Shown one piece after another: positions 32,392 through 40,320 of a stretch of DNA of 64,000 bases (its first letter is position 1; each line of letters begins with the position of its first letter). The stretch is from contig NZ_JARQXA010000002.1 in the NCBI RefSeq assembly GCF_029543155.1, forward strand, positions 124,001-188,000, in the 5' to 3' direction. The notes under the pieces are model-generated. The model was given only the letters and a program-made list of their open reading frames with translations, ran no database searches and was not told the origin of the DNA. A program made the position numbers and the translations under genes. Source of the stretch: Sphingomonas sp. HITSZ_GF. Lineage in GTDB: Bacteria > Pseudomonadota > Alphaproteobacteria > Sphingomonadales > Sphingomonadaceae.

Positions 32392-32553
32392 AGTTCTACC
32401 AACCCTATTCGTCCGTCAATCGACGATAGGTCCGATATAGTTGCATGCTCTATTTGTTACGGTTGCCAGTCAATTTACACTTTTCTTTCGGAAAGGCGCA
32501 TCCTTGCCTCGCAGGCGCCGTACGCTATTCCCGCAGGCGAGGAAGGAACGACC

Positions 32554-33303
32554 ATGCCCGCCCCGATGCCGGCGCTGCTGCTGATCGTGTCGCTGGCGGT
32601 GCTGATCTGGTTCCGGCGCAACGACGTGCGCAGCTTCCGCCGCTTCCGCGCGGTCGACGACAGCGCTCGGCGCCAGCGCATATTCCTGCGTTGGGCACGC
32701 AACACCTGCCTGATGTATCTCGGCGTGCCGCTGATCGGGCTGGCGCTGCTCGGGCGGATCGAGGCGCTTTGGCGCGTCCCCGCCGACCTGTTCGGCCCGG
32801 CGCTGCTGGCCGCCCCCGGCCTCAACGACGATTTCCTGGCGCTGCTGGCCGGATCGGTCGTGGCGGGCGGCGTGCTCGGCGCGATCCTGGCGCTGCTCGT
32901 GCGCCGCCGCCGCAAGCCTGCGAGGACAGCGGTGCCGGGGCTCGACATCACGCCGATGGTGCCGCGCAACCGCGCCGAGCTGCTGCGCGTGATCCCGCTC
33001 GCGGTGAATGCCGGGATCAGCGAGGAAGTATTCTTCCGGCTCTATCTGCCGCTGCTGGTCGTCCTGTGCGGCGCCCCGCCCGCCTTCGCCTTCATCGCCG
33101 TGACGCTGATCTTCGGACTGCTCCACCGCTTCCAGGGCTGGCTGGGCGTGCTCGTCACTGCCGTGACGGGAGCGACCTTCGCGCTGCTATATCTGGGCAC
33201 GGCGACCCTGCTCGCGCCGATCGCCTTCCACCTGCTGATCAACCTCAATTCGCTGGTGCTGCGCCCGGCGGTCGCTCTGCGGTTTCCGTCGCCCGCCGAT
33301 TGA
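32554..33303 (+). CDS. CPBP family intramembrane glutamic endopeptidase
   Basis: 249 residues with about six to seven membrane helices. CPBP/Abi motifs are visible: NAGISEEVFFRLYLP (catalytic EE plus R), FGLLHRFQGWLG (histidine motif) and APIAFHLLINLNSL (second histidine). Such membrane proteases occur near many RiPP and bacteriocin loci for processing or self-protection but also elsewhere. The ATG follows GGAAGGA. It is divergent from the MNIO operon by 201 bases, so shared regulation is possible; a functional link is speculative. Confidence 0.88.
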   Translation: MPAPMPALLLIVSLAVLIWFRRNDVRSFRRFRAVDDSARRQRIFLRWARNTCLMYLGVPLIGLALLGRIEALWRVPADLFGPALLAAPGLNDDFLALLAGSVVAGGVLGAILALLVRRRRKPARTAVPGLDITPMVPRNRAELLRVIPLAVNAGISEEVFFRLYLPLLVVLCGAPPAFAFIAVTLIFGLLHRFQGWLGVLVTAVTGATFALLYLGTATLLAPIAFHLLINLNSLVLRPAVALRFPSPAD

Positions 33304-33356
33304 CAGGCGCGACCCACCGGCTACCCCCTCCGCATCGAGTTCTCGGGGAGAATAGC

Positions 33357-35216
33357 ATGCGGTTGGTCAGTCTTGTTGCCCTGGCGGTTGCCGCCGCCCC
33401 GATCGCCGCGCTGCCGGCCCGCCAGACTGCCCCCGCCCCCGCCCCGCAGGCCAGCGATGCCTTCACTTTCGAGGAAGTGATGATCCCGGTGCGCGACGGG
33501 GTGAAGCTCCACACCGTGATCATGCGCCCCAAGGGCCAGGCGGGCCCGCTGCCGATCCTGTTCCAGCGCACGCCCTATGGCGTGCCCGGCGCCGCGCCGC
33601 GCAGCACGCCGGCGAGCTGGGCGGCGCTGGCCAAGGACGGCTATATCTTCGTCTTCCAGGACATGCGCGGCCGCTTCGGCTCCGAAGGCGGCCCCTTCAC
33701 CCTCTCGACCGAGATCAAGACCGGCAAGGGCGCGACCGACGAATCGACCGACGCCTATGATTCGATCGACTGGCTGGTGAAGAACGTGAAGCCGAACAAC
33801 GGCAAGGTCGGCATGTGGGGCGTCTCCTATCCCGGCTTCACCGCCGCCGTCGCGCTGGCGCGGCCGCATCCGGCGCTCAAGGCAGTCAGCCCGCAGGCGG
33901 CGTGGACCGACTATTGGAAGAATGACGATTTGCACCGCTGGGGCGCAATGCGGCTGACCTATGCGGCCGACTGGGTGAACAGCCTGCAGGCCGACAAGAC
34001 CAATGAAGGCATCCCGCTCTATGACGGCACCTTCGATACCTATGAGTGGTTCCTCAAGGCCGGGTCGCCCGCCGATATCGAAGCGAAATATTTCAAGGGC
34101 CGGGTGCCGCGCTTCCAGGAGATGATCGACCATCCCGACTATGACGAGCATTGGAAGAAGCAGGTCTGGTCGAACACGCTCGGCAAGACCACGGTGCCGA
34201 CGCTCAACGTCGCCGGTTACTGGGACCAGGAAGACCCCTGGGGCAGCTGGCAGATCTTCTACAAGCAGCGCGAGAACGACCCGAAGAAGCTGGCGCTGAT
34301 GGTGGCGGGTCCGTGGAACCATGGCGGCTGGCGCGGCGCCGGCAATGTGCTCGGCCGCGCGATCCCGATCGGCACCGATTCAGGCACCCAGTTCCAGCAG
34401 CAGGTCGAGGCGCCGTTCTTCGCCTATTGGCTGCACGGCACCGGCACCAAGCCCGATTATGCGCTGAAGAGCTTCCAGTCGGGATCCTGGCAATGGAAGA
34501 CCTATACCCAGTGGCCGCTGGCGGACACCAGGCAGACCAGCCTGTTCCTCCATGCCGATGGCAGCCTGTCGTTCGACGCGCCGGCTGAGGGCGAGGGCTG
34601 CCGCGACTATGTTTCCGATCCGGCACGCCCGGTGCCGTTCCGCACCCACCCGATGTCGGCGACCTATGAGACGCCCGAATGGCGCCAGTGGGAAAGCGAG
34701 GACCAGCGCTTCGTCGACGATCGGCCCGACGTGCTGCGCTACGTCTCCGCGCCGCTGACCCAGGACCTGACCGTGACCGGCGCGATCACCGCGAGCCTGA
34801 TGGCCTCGACCAGCGGCACCGACAGCGACTTCGTGGTCAAGCTGATCGACGTCTATCCCGAGGATTTCGAGAAGCCGAAGCGCGACTACGGCGCCTATGC
34901 CAAGTCGCTGAACGGCTATGAGCTGCCGATCGCGATGGAGATCCGCCGCGGCCGCTATCTCGAATCGTTCGAGAAGGCGACGCCGCTGGTGCCGAACAAG
35001 GTGATCGACTGGAGCTTCCCGCTGCGCGACCACGACCATGTCTTCAAGGCCGGGCACCGGATCATGGTCCAGGTCCAGTCGAGCTGGTTCCCGATGATCG
35101 ACCGCAACCCGCAGACCTTCGTGCCGAACATCTACAAGGCCAAGCCGGGCGACTATCAGAAGGCGACGCAGAAGGTGTGCTCGGGCTCGGCGATCATGCT
35201 GCCGGTGGTTAAGTAG
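33357..35216 (+). CDS. CocE/NonD family alpha/beta hydrolase, exported
   Basis: 619 residues with a signal peptide (MRLVSLVALAVAAAPIAALPA). X-Pro dipeptidyl-peptidase-like hydrolase: oxyanion area DMRGRFGSEGGPF, nucleophile elbow GMWGVSYPG, and acid/base candidates YWDQEDPWG and GPWNHGGW. The C-terminal jelly-roll domain starts VTGAITASLMAS. Family members cleave peptides or esters such as alpha-amino-acid esters. It starts 53 bases after the CPBP gene and is probably co-transcribed with it. Confidence 0.92.
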   Translation: MRLVSLVALAVAAAPIAALPARQTAPAPAPQASDAFTFEEVMIPVRDGVKLHTVIMRPKGQAGPLPILFQRTPYGVPGAAPRSTPASWAALAKDGYIFVFQDMRGRFGSEGGPFTLSTEIKTGKGATDESTDAYDSIDWLVKNVKPNNGKVGMWGVSYPGFTAAVALARPHPALKAVSPQAAWTDYWKNDDLHRWGAMRLTYAADWVNSLQADKTNEGIPLYDGTFDTYEWFLKAGSPADIEAKYFKGRVPRFQEMIDHPDYDEHWKKQVWSNTLGKTTVPTLNVAGYWDQEDPWGSWQIFYKQRENDPKKLALMVAGPWNHGGWRGAGNVLGRAIPIGTDSGTQFQQQVEAPFFAYWLHGTGTKPDYALKSFQSGSWQWKTYTQWPLADTRQTSLFLHADGSLSFDAPAEGEGCRDYVSDPARPVPFRTHPMSATYETPEWRQWESEDQRFVDDRPDVLRYVSAPLTQDLTVTGAITASLMASTSGTDSDFVVKLIDVYPEDFEKPKRDYGAYAKSLNGYELPIAMEIRRGRYLESFEKATPLVPNKVIDWSFPLRDHDHVFKAGHRIMVQVQSSWFPMIDRNPQTFVPNIYKAKPGDYQKATQKVCSGSAIMLPVVK

Positions 35217-35231
35217 GGCACTAACCGAAAA

Positions 35232-35367
35232 GCCCTCCCCCTTGATGGGGGAGGGTTGGGTGGGGGTGCCCTCTCCGCAAGCGACATCGCCTGAGGCGCG
35301 CTCACCCTCATCCTTCCCACCGCCTTCGGCGGCGGGCCCCTTCCTTCTCCCATCAAGGGAGAAGGAG
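35232..35367. repeat. family A palindromic repeat, copy 3
   Basis: Outer arms ccctcccccttgatgggggag and cttctcccatcaagggagaag pair; a middle segment carries gccttcggcggcgg. It sits between convergent genes as a likely bidirectional terminator. Confidence 0.86.
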
Positions 35368-35369
35368 AT

Positions 35370-36026
35370 TTAGGCGCCCTGCCCCTTCGCAGCGAGGATC
35401 TGCACCAGCGGGTTCGGCTTCGCCCCGCCCACGCGCTGCAGCGTGTTGCGGTCGCGGTGGTCGAACGGCGCGTCCTGCCCCTTTACGCGCAGCGTGGTGT
35501 GGATGTCGTAGCTCCAGCTGCCATCGTCGTGGAAGACGATCTCCAGCCGGTAGGCGTCGGTGCGGAAGGCATATTCGAGGAAATCGGTGGAGCAGATGCC
35601 GTAACTGGTCTCGCCGCGCTTCGCCTCGACGGTGAGGCCCTTCGCGTCGGGCGCGGCATGGCCGCAGGCAAGCGCCACCTGGCCGCGCGGGATCGCCAGC
35701 GTCTGCAGGATCATCCCCGCGGCGGGCTCCCACAACCAGTATCCCACCTGCTCGTGGAAGGTGATGTCCTCTTCCGCGGTGGTGATGTGGATATGGTAGC
35801 GCAGCCCGTAGAGGAGCTGCGGGCCGTTGGCCTGCGGGTCGATCGGCGCAAAATCGATCCGCTCGATGAACTCGCGCCGCTCGGGGCCGTCCGCCTTGGG
35901 GTTTAGATCGATCCCCTTGCGCGCCTGCCAGCTGCCCGCCAGCCGGGCCAGCGGCCCGAGATTGGCGAGCGTGTTCGGATCGACGTCCTCGGGCTCGGTG
36001 AAGATGTCGAGCGGAAACGGCGTCAT
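35370..36026 (-). CDS. FABP family / haem-binding beta-barrel (DUF1794-like) protein
   Basis: 218 residues. NLGPLARLAGSWQARKGIDLNP is the nitrobindin/FABP-like barrel start. Then LLYGLRYHIHITTAEEDITFHEQVGYWLWEPAAGMILQTLAIPRG matches the family core, with a candidate haem-ligand histidine near the C-terminal end. It is cytoplasmic. Possible role in haem or fatty-acid handling. It is 10 bases downstream of the ABC permease gene and likely in the same transcript. Confidence 0.8.
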   Translation of the reverse strand: MTPFPLDIFTEPEDVDPNTLANLGPLARLAGSWQARKGIDLNPKADGPERREFIERIDFAPIDPQANGPQLLYGLRYHIHITTAEEDITFHEQVGYWLWEPAAGMILQTLAIPRGQVALACGHAAPDAKGLTVEAKRGETSYGICSTDFLEYAFRTDAYRLEIVFHDDGSWSYDIHTTLRVKGQDAPFDHRDRNTLQRVGGAKPNPLVQILAAKGQGA

Positions 36027-36036
36027 GCTGGCCCCC

Positions 36037-36810
36037 TTAGTTCTTCAGGCGATACCCCGTGCGGAAGATCGTCACGATAAGCCCCAGGCACAGCGCAAGG
36101 AAGGCCGCGATGAAGCCCAGGCTCCAGCGCACGTCGATATCGCCGACATCGCCGAAGAACGCCCAGCGGAAGCCGCTGATGAGGTAGGCGACCGGGTTGA
36201 ACAGGCTCACCGTGCGCCACGGCTCGGGCAGGAAGCTCAGCGGATAGAAGCTGCCGCCCAAAAAGGTGAGCGGCGTGAGGATCAGTGCCGGCACCACGTT
36301 GAGCTGTTCGAATCCCTTGGCCCAGATCCCGATAATGAACCCGAACATCGAGAAGCTGATCGACGTGAGCAGCAGGAAGGCGAGCATCGCCAGCGGATGA
36401 TCGACGCGCAGCGGCACGAACAGACCCGAGGTGAGCAGGATGATCAGCCCGATCACCAGCGACTTTGTCGCCGCCGCGCCGACAAAGCCGACGACCAGCT
36501 CCACTGCCGAGATCGGCGCCGAGAGCAGCTCGAACACGGTGCCGGTGAACTTGGGGAAGTAGATGCCGATCGAGGCATTGGCGACGCTCTGGGTGAGCAG
36601 CGACAGCATGATCAGCCCGGGCACGATGAAGCTGCCATAGGGCACGCCCTCAATCGAGGGGATGCGACTGCCCATGCCGCTGCCGAACACGATGAAATAA
36701 AGCGAAGTAGTGATCACCGGGGTCGCGATCGACTGCCAGAGCGTGCGCAACGTGCGCGCCATCTCGAACTTGTAGATCGCCCAGATGCCGTGGAAGTTGA
36801 TGCCGGTCAT
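36037..36810 (-). CDS. ABC-2 type transporter permease
   Basis: 257 residues with six transmembrane helices. An ABC-2 permease domain (IYKFEMARTLRTLWQSIATPVI start) ends in a VTIFRTGYRLKN cytoplasmic tail, as in YadH-type exporters. Works with the ATPase encoded upstream on the minus strand. The ATG once overlapped the ATPase stop codon; a family C repeat now separates them, flanked by an 18-base direct repeat. Substrate unknown. Confidence 0.9.
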   Translation of the reverse strand: MTGINFHGIWAIYKFEMARTLRTLWQSIATPVITTSLYFIVFGSGMGSRIPSIEGVPYGSFIVPGLIMLSLLTQSVANASIGIYFPKFTGTVFELLSAPISAVELVVGFVGAAATKSLVIGLIILLTSGLFVPLRVDHPLAMLAFLLLTSISFSMFGFIIGIWAKGFEQLNVVPALILTPLTFLGGSFYPLSFLPEPWRTVSLFNPVAYLISGFRWAFFGDVGDIDVRWSLGFIAAFLALCLGLIVTIFRTGYRLKN

Positions 36811-36822
36811 GCTGCGGCTCCC

Positions 36823-36962
36823 CGACTGATTTCCGTTCGCTCTGAGCTTGTCGAAGCCTGTCCTGAGCGACGCCGCAGGCGACGTCGAAGGGGGCGCCGC
36901 GCCGCAAGGGCGTTGCTGGAGGATGGGTGCGCTTCGACAAGCTCAGCGCGAACGGGGCAAGG
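36823..36962. repeat. family C palindromic element inserted between ABC genes
   Basis: Arms ccgttcgctctgagcttgtc and gcttcgacaagctcagcgcg plus cgaacgg are complementary; the middle carries cctgagcgacgccgcagg and gacgtcgaaggggg. It is bounded by exact 18-base copies of ggtcatgctgcggctccc (36805-36822 and 36963-36980), which contain the stop/start junction of the two ABC genes. Confidence 0.9.
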
Positions 36963-36964
36963 GG

Positions 36965-37915
36965 TCATGCTGCGGCTCCCTCGTTGGAGGTTTCGCGCTG
37001 TTCGACCAGCCCGACGAAAATATCCTCGAGGCTCGACTTGGAGGTGTCGAGATCCTTGAACGCGATGCCCATCTCGCCGAGCTTCCTAAGCAGGGACGGA
37101 ATGCCGGTGCGCTCGGCCTGGGCATCGAAAGTGTAGCGCAGCCGCGTGCCCTCGTCCTCGAGGCTGAGATGCCATTCCTCCAGCCCCGCCGGCACTTCGG
37201 TCATCGGCTCGACCAGCGACAGGTCGAGCTCGCGCTTGCCGAGCTTCTTCATCAGCTCGGCCTTGTCCTCGACCAGTAGCAGCTGGCCCTTGTTGATCAC
37301 GCCCACCCGGTCGGCCATCTCCTCGGCCTCCTCGATATAGTGGGTGGTGAGGATGATGGTGACGCCGCGCTTGCGCAATTTCCCGATCATCTTCCACATG
37401 TCGCGGCGGAGCGACACGTCGACGCCGGCGGTAGGTTCGTCGAGGAACAGGATGTCGGGTTCGTGCGACAGCGCTTTCGCGATCATCACGCGGCGCTTCA
37501 TGCCGCCCGACAGCTCCATGATCTTGCTGTCGCGCTTGTCCCACAACGACAGGTCCTTGAGCACCTGGTCGCAATAGTCCTGGTTCGGCGCCTTGCCGAA
37601 CAGCCCGCGCGAGAAGCGCAGCGCGCTGCCCACTGTCGAGAACATGTCGACCGCGATCTCCTGCGGGACCAGCCCGATCTTGGCGCGGGCGGCGCGCGGC
37701 TCGCGCACGGCGTCATGCCCGTCGACCAGGATCGTGCCGGTGCTCGGCGTGACGATGCCGCAGATGATCGAGATCAGCGTGGTCTTGCCCGCGCCGTTCG
37801 GCCCGAGCAGCGCGAAGATCTCGCCGCGGCGAATTTCCAGGTCGACATGATCGAGCGCCTTGTGGCCGGAGCCATAGGTCTTGCTCACGCCGTTTATCGA
37901 AAGGATGGATGTCAT
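36965..37915 (-). CDS. ABC transporter ATP-binding protein
   Basis: 316 residues. Walker [10 protein letters not shown] near residue 40, signature [15 protein letters not shown], Walker [14 protein letters not shown] and the switch histidine in [12 protein letters not shown]. The C-terminal extension of about 80 residues is the kind seen in YadG-type exporters. Together with the downstream permease it forms an exporter of unknown substrate. The gene ends GAA-GGA-GCC-GCA-GCA-TGA with the last four bases ATGA reused as the ancestral permease start. Confidence 0.94.
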   Translation of the reverse strand: MTSILSINGVSKTYGSGHKALDHVDLEIRRGEIFALLGPNGAGKTTLISIICGIVTPSTGTILVDGHDAVREPRAARAKIGLVPQEIAVDMFSTVGSALRFSRGLFGKAPNQDYCDQVLKDLSLWDKRDSKIMELSGGMKRRVMIAKALSHEPDILFLDEPTAGVDVSLRRDMWKMIGKLRKRGVTIILTTHYIEEAEEMADRVGVINKGQLLLVEDKAELMKKLGKRELDLSLVEPMTEVPAGLEEWHLSLEDEGTRLRYTFDAQAERTGIPSLLRKLGEMGIAFKDLDTSKSSLEDIFVGLVEQRETSNEGAAA

Positions 37916-38064
37916 GATGCCCCCGGGCCGGGAAAGGACCCGCTAAGTAGGCACCGCATCGCATCGCGGCAACCGGTCGGTACAAAAAGTCCGGAAAGTC
38001 ACAAAGGTCACGTCAATCCACGCGCGCGGGCAAGCGCGGGCGCGCGACGAATCTGGCCTCGCGG

Positions 38065-38829
38065 CTACTTGCCCTTGCGTGCCGCAGCCACGGCCTGGGC
38101 AAGGCCCGCATAGTCGCGCGCGCCGTACAGGACCTGCTTGCCGACCACCCAGGTCGGCGTGCCGGTCATCCGCAGCTTCTGGCCGAGATCGCTGTTGGAG
38201 AGCAGTTCGTCCTCGACCGCCTTCGACTTGATCGTCGCCTCGGCCCGCGCGAGGTCGAGCCCGGCGAGCCTGGCCGCAGCGGCGATGTTCTCCGTGCTCG
38301 GCCCATCGGTCGCATAGAGCGCGCTGTGGAAGGCGAGGAACTTGCCCTGCTCCGCCGCGGCCAATGCCCAGCGCGCGGCAACCACGCTGTCCGGCCCCAG
38401 CACGGGGATTTCGCGATAGACGATGCGGACCCCGGGGTCGGTCTTCAGCAGCTGCTCGATCGCCGGCAGGCTGGCGCGGCAATAGCCACAGGCATAGTCC
38501 ATGAAGGCGACCACGGTGACGTCGCCCTTGGGATTGCCCGCCCAGGCGCCGGCATAGGGCGTCTCGACCCGCGGGCCGATCGCCGCCAGCGCCTTTTGCG
38601 CGGCGTCGGACTGTTCCCTCTCCGCCTTGGCGCGCTCGCTCGCATTGTAGCGATCGACCGATTCCATCAGCACCTCGGGATGGGCGATGATGTAGTCGTG
38701 CATCGCCCGGTCGGACCCGGCATGGGGCAGCAGCGCCTGGAGGCCTGCATAGGCGCCCGCGCCCAGGAACGCGCACAGCACCAGCGCGGCGGCCAGCGCC
38801 AGCGGAGACCGCAGCAGCCGCTCGATCAT
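38065..38829 (-). CDS. DsbA family thiol-disulfide oxidoreductase, membrane-anchored
   Basis: 254 residues. An N-terminal helix (PLALAAALVLCAFLGAGAYAGLQ) anchors a periplasmic thioredoxin-fold domain with the active site FMDYACGYCRAS (CGYC) and the cis-proline loop RMTGTPTWVVG. An N-terminal helical segment (DAAQKALAAI) precedes the fold, as in Com1/ScsC-like proteins. It probably oxidises or isomerises disulfides of exported proteins. It overlaps the upstream M48 peptidase gene by ATGA (38826-38829) and is cotranslated with it. Confidence 0.92.
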   Translation of the reverse strand: MIERLLRSPLALAAALVLCAFLGAGAYAGLQALLPHAGSDRAMHDYIIAHPEVLMESVDRYNASERAKAEREQSDAAQKALAAIGPRVETPYAGAWAGNPKGDVTVVAFMDYACGYCRASLPAIEQLLKTDPGVRIVYREIPVLGPDSVVAARWALAAAEQGKFLAFHSALYATDGPSTENIAAAARLAGLDLARAEATIKSKAVEDELLSNSDLGQKLRMTGTPTWVVGKQVLYGARDYAGLAQAVAAARKGK

Positions 38830-40184
38830 CGATCTTTCTTCTTCTTCCGGATTTCGTCCCAGGCGGTCTGGGAAACCATGTTGATGTCCTGCGCGCGCAC
38901 CCAGTCGGCCGAGCCTTGGGGAAGCCCCGCCATCGCGGCGCGCGAGCTCATCAGCGCGGTGCCGACATCGCCCATCAGATGCGCCCGCTCGGCCGTGGCG
39001 AGCGCGGTGCGCGGCTCGTCGCCCTTGCGGTCATAGACGGTGCCCAGGTTCATCCAGGCAAAGGGATTGTCGTTGTCGCGTGCCACCGCGGTCTTCAGCA
39101 CGCGCTCGGCCTCGTCGAGATTGGCCTTGTCCTCGGTGGCGAGCAGCGCGTGGCCGAGCGTGGCGGCGATCAAAGGCTGGTTGCCCGACAGCGCGGTCGC
39201 CTCGCGCAGCGGCGTGATCGCGCCCCTGGGATCGCCCGATTCGAGCATGATCTGCCCTTCGAGCTCGAGGAAATAGGGGTCCTTGGGCGCCGCCTTGACC
39301 AGCGCCGCGGTCTCCGCCGCCGCCTGCTCGGGATAGCCCGATTTGTGATAGGCATAGGCGCGCGCATAATGCGCCTGGATCGACTGGTCGTTCGCCGGAT
39401 ATTTGGACAGCGTGTCCTTGGCGTCGTTCACATAGCCGCGCAGCTTGGCCTGGACGCGCTTGAAACGCGCCTCGAGATCGGGATCGTTCGGCTTCTTCCA
39501 GCTCGGCGCGTTCATCAGGTCCGCCTTCAGCGCCTCGACGCGGTCCTGCGACATCGGGTGCGTCTGGGCGAAGGGATCGACCTCGGGATTGCTGGTGTAA
39601 TAGCCGTAGCGATGCATCTGGGCGGTGAGCTTGTCGAAGAAGCTCAACATGCCGCGCCCGCTGATCCCGGCGCTGTTGAGGAACTTGGCGCCCGCGGCGT
39701 CGGCCGAGCTTTCCTGGACGCGGCTGAAGGCAAGATACTTGCCGATCGCGGCACGCTGGCCGGCGGCGAGCACACCCATGCCCGCCTCGCCGCTGCCCGC
39801 CGCCATCGCGGCGACGCCGAGCAGCAGGCTGAGGATCGAGATGTTGGTATAGCCGCCGTCATGCTGGAACACCGCATGGCCGCCGACGATATGGCCGATC
39901 TCGTGCGCGATCACGCCCTGCACCTCATTGGCGCTGGAAGCGGCGTCGATCAGTCCCGAATGGACATAGACGATCTGCCCGCCCGCGACGAAGGCGTTGA
40001 TCGAGCTGTCGTTGATCAGCACCACCTTGCCATTGGCGGGCGAGAGCCCGGCGGCGATGAACAGCGGCTTGGCCATATCGCCGAGCAGCGCCTCGGTCTC
40101 GGCATCGCGCAGGATGGACTGGGCGGCGGCCGGCTGGATCCAGAGCAGCAGGGCCGCGGAGAGCAAGGCGTAGAGACGCTTCAT
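38826..40184 (-). CDS. M48 family metalloprotease with TPR repeats (BepA-like)
   Basis: 452 residues from the ATG at 40184. After a signal peptide (MKRLYALLSAALLLWIQPAAAQ) comes an M48 zinc protease domain with GVIAHEIGHIVGGHAV (HEXXH). Its C-terminal half is TPR repeats (AKYPANDQSIQAHYARAYAY, LDEAERVLKTAV). The layout matches BepA/YfgC, which edits outer-membrane protein assembly. It is coupled to the DsbA-like gene, suggesting a shared role in periplasmic protein quality control. Confidence 0.92.
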   Translation of the reverse strand: MKRLYALLSAALLLWIQPAAAQSILRDAETEALLGDMAKPLFIAAGLSPANGKVVLINDSSINAFVAGGQIVYVHSGLIDAASSANEVQGVIAHEIGHIVGGHAVFQHDGGYTNISILSLLLGVAAMAAGSGEAGMGVLAAGQRAAIGKYLAFSRVQESSADAAGAKFLNSAGISGRGMLSFFDKLTAQMHRYGYYTSNPEVDPFAQTHPMSQDRVEALKADLMNAPSWKKPNDPDLEARFKRVQAKLRGYVNDAKDTLSKYPANDQSIQAHYARAYAYHKSGYPEQAAAETAALVKAAPKDPYFLELEGQIMLESGDPRGAITPLREATALSGNQPLIAATLGHALLATEDKANLDEAERVLKTAVARDNDNPFAWMNLGTVYDRKGDEPRTALATAERAHLMGDVGTALMSSRAAMAGLPQGSADWVRAQDINMVSQTAWDEIRKKKKDR

Positions 40185-40265
40185 GGCCGTTCCTATCCCC
40201 CCATTTCGGCGCGCGATCAATGGCGTTGGCCGTGCGCGTGCCTCGATGAACCGCGACTGAAGCCA

Positions 40266-40300
40266 TGAAAAAGGGCGCCGGTCCCGTGGAACCGGCGCCC
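40266..40300 (-). terminator. terminator of the rne gene
   Basis: Perfect 10-base stem GGGCGCCGGT/ACCGGCGCCC (40273-40282 and 40291-40300). On the minus strand it is followed by a run of T, about 20 bases after the rne stop. Confidence 0.88.
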
Positions 40301-40320
40301 CTTTCATCCTGGCTTGCGGA

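Noticed and set aside
29860..32553. A very long open frame on the plus strand opposite the ferritin-like gene
   Set aside because: It is antisense to the MNIO substrate gene and merges into the CPBP gene. The GC-rich third-position bias produces such frames; it is rich in Arg/Gly/Ala and has no domain.
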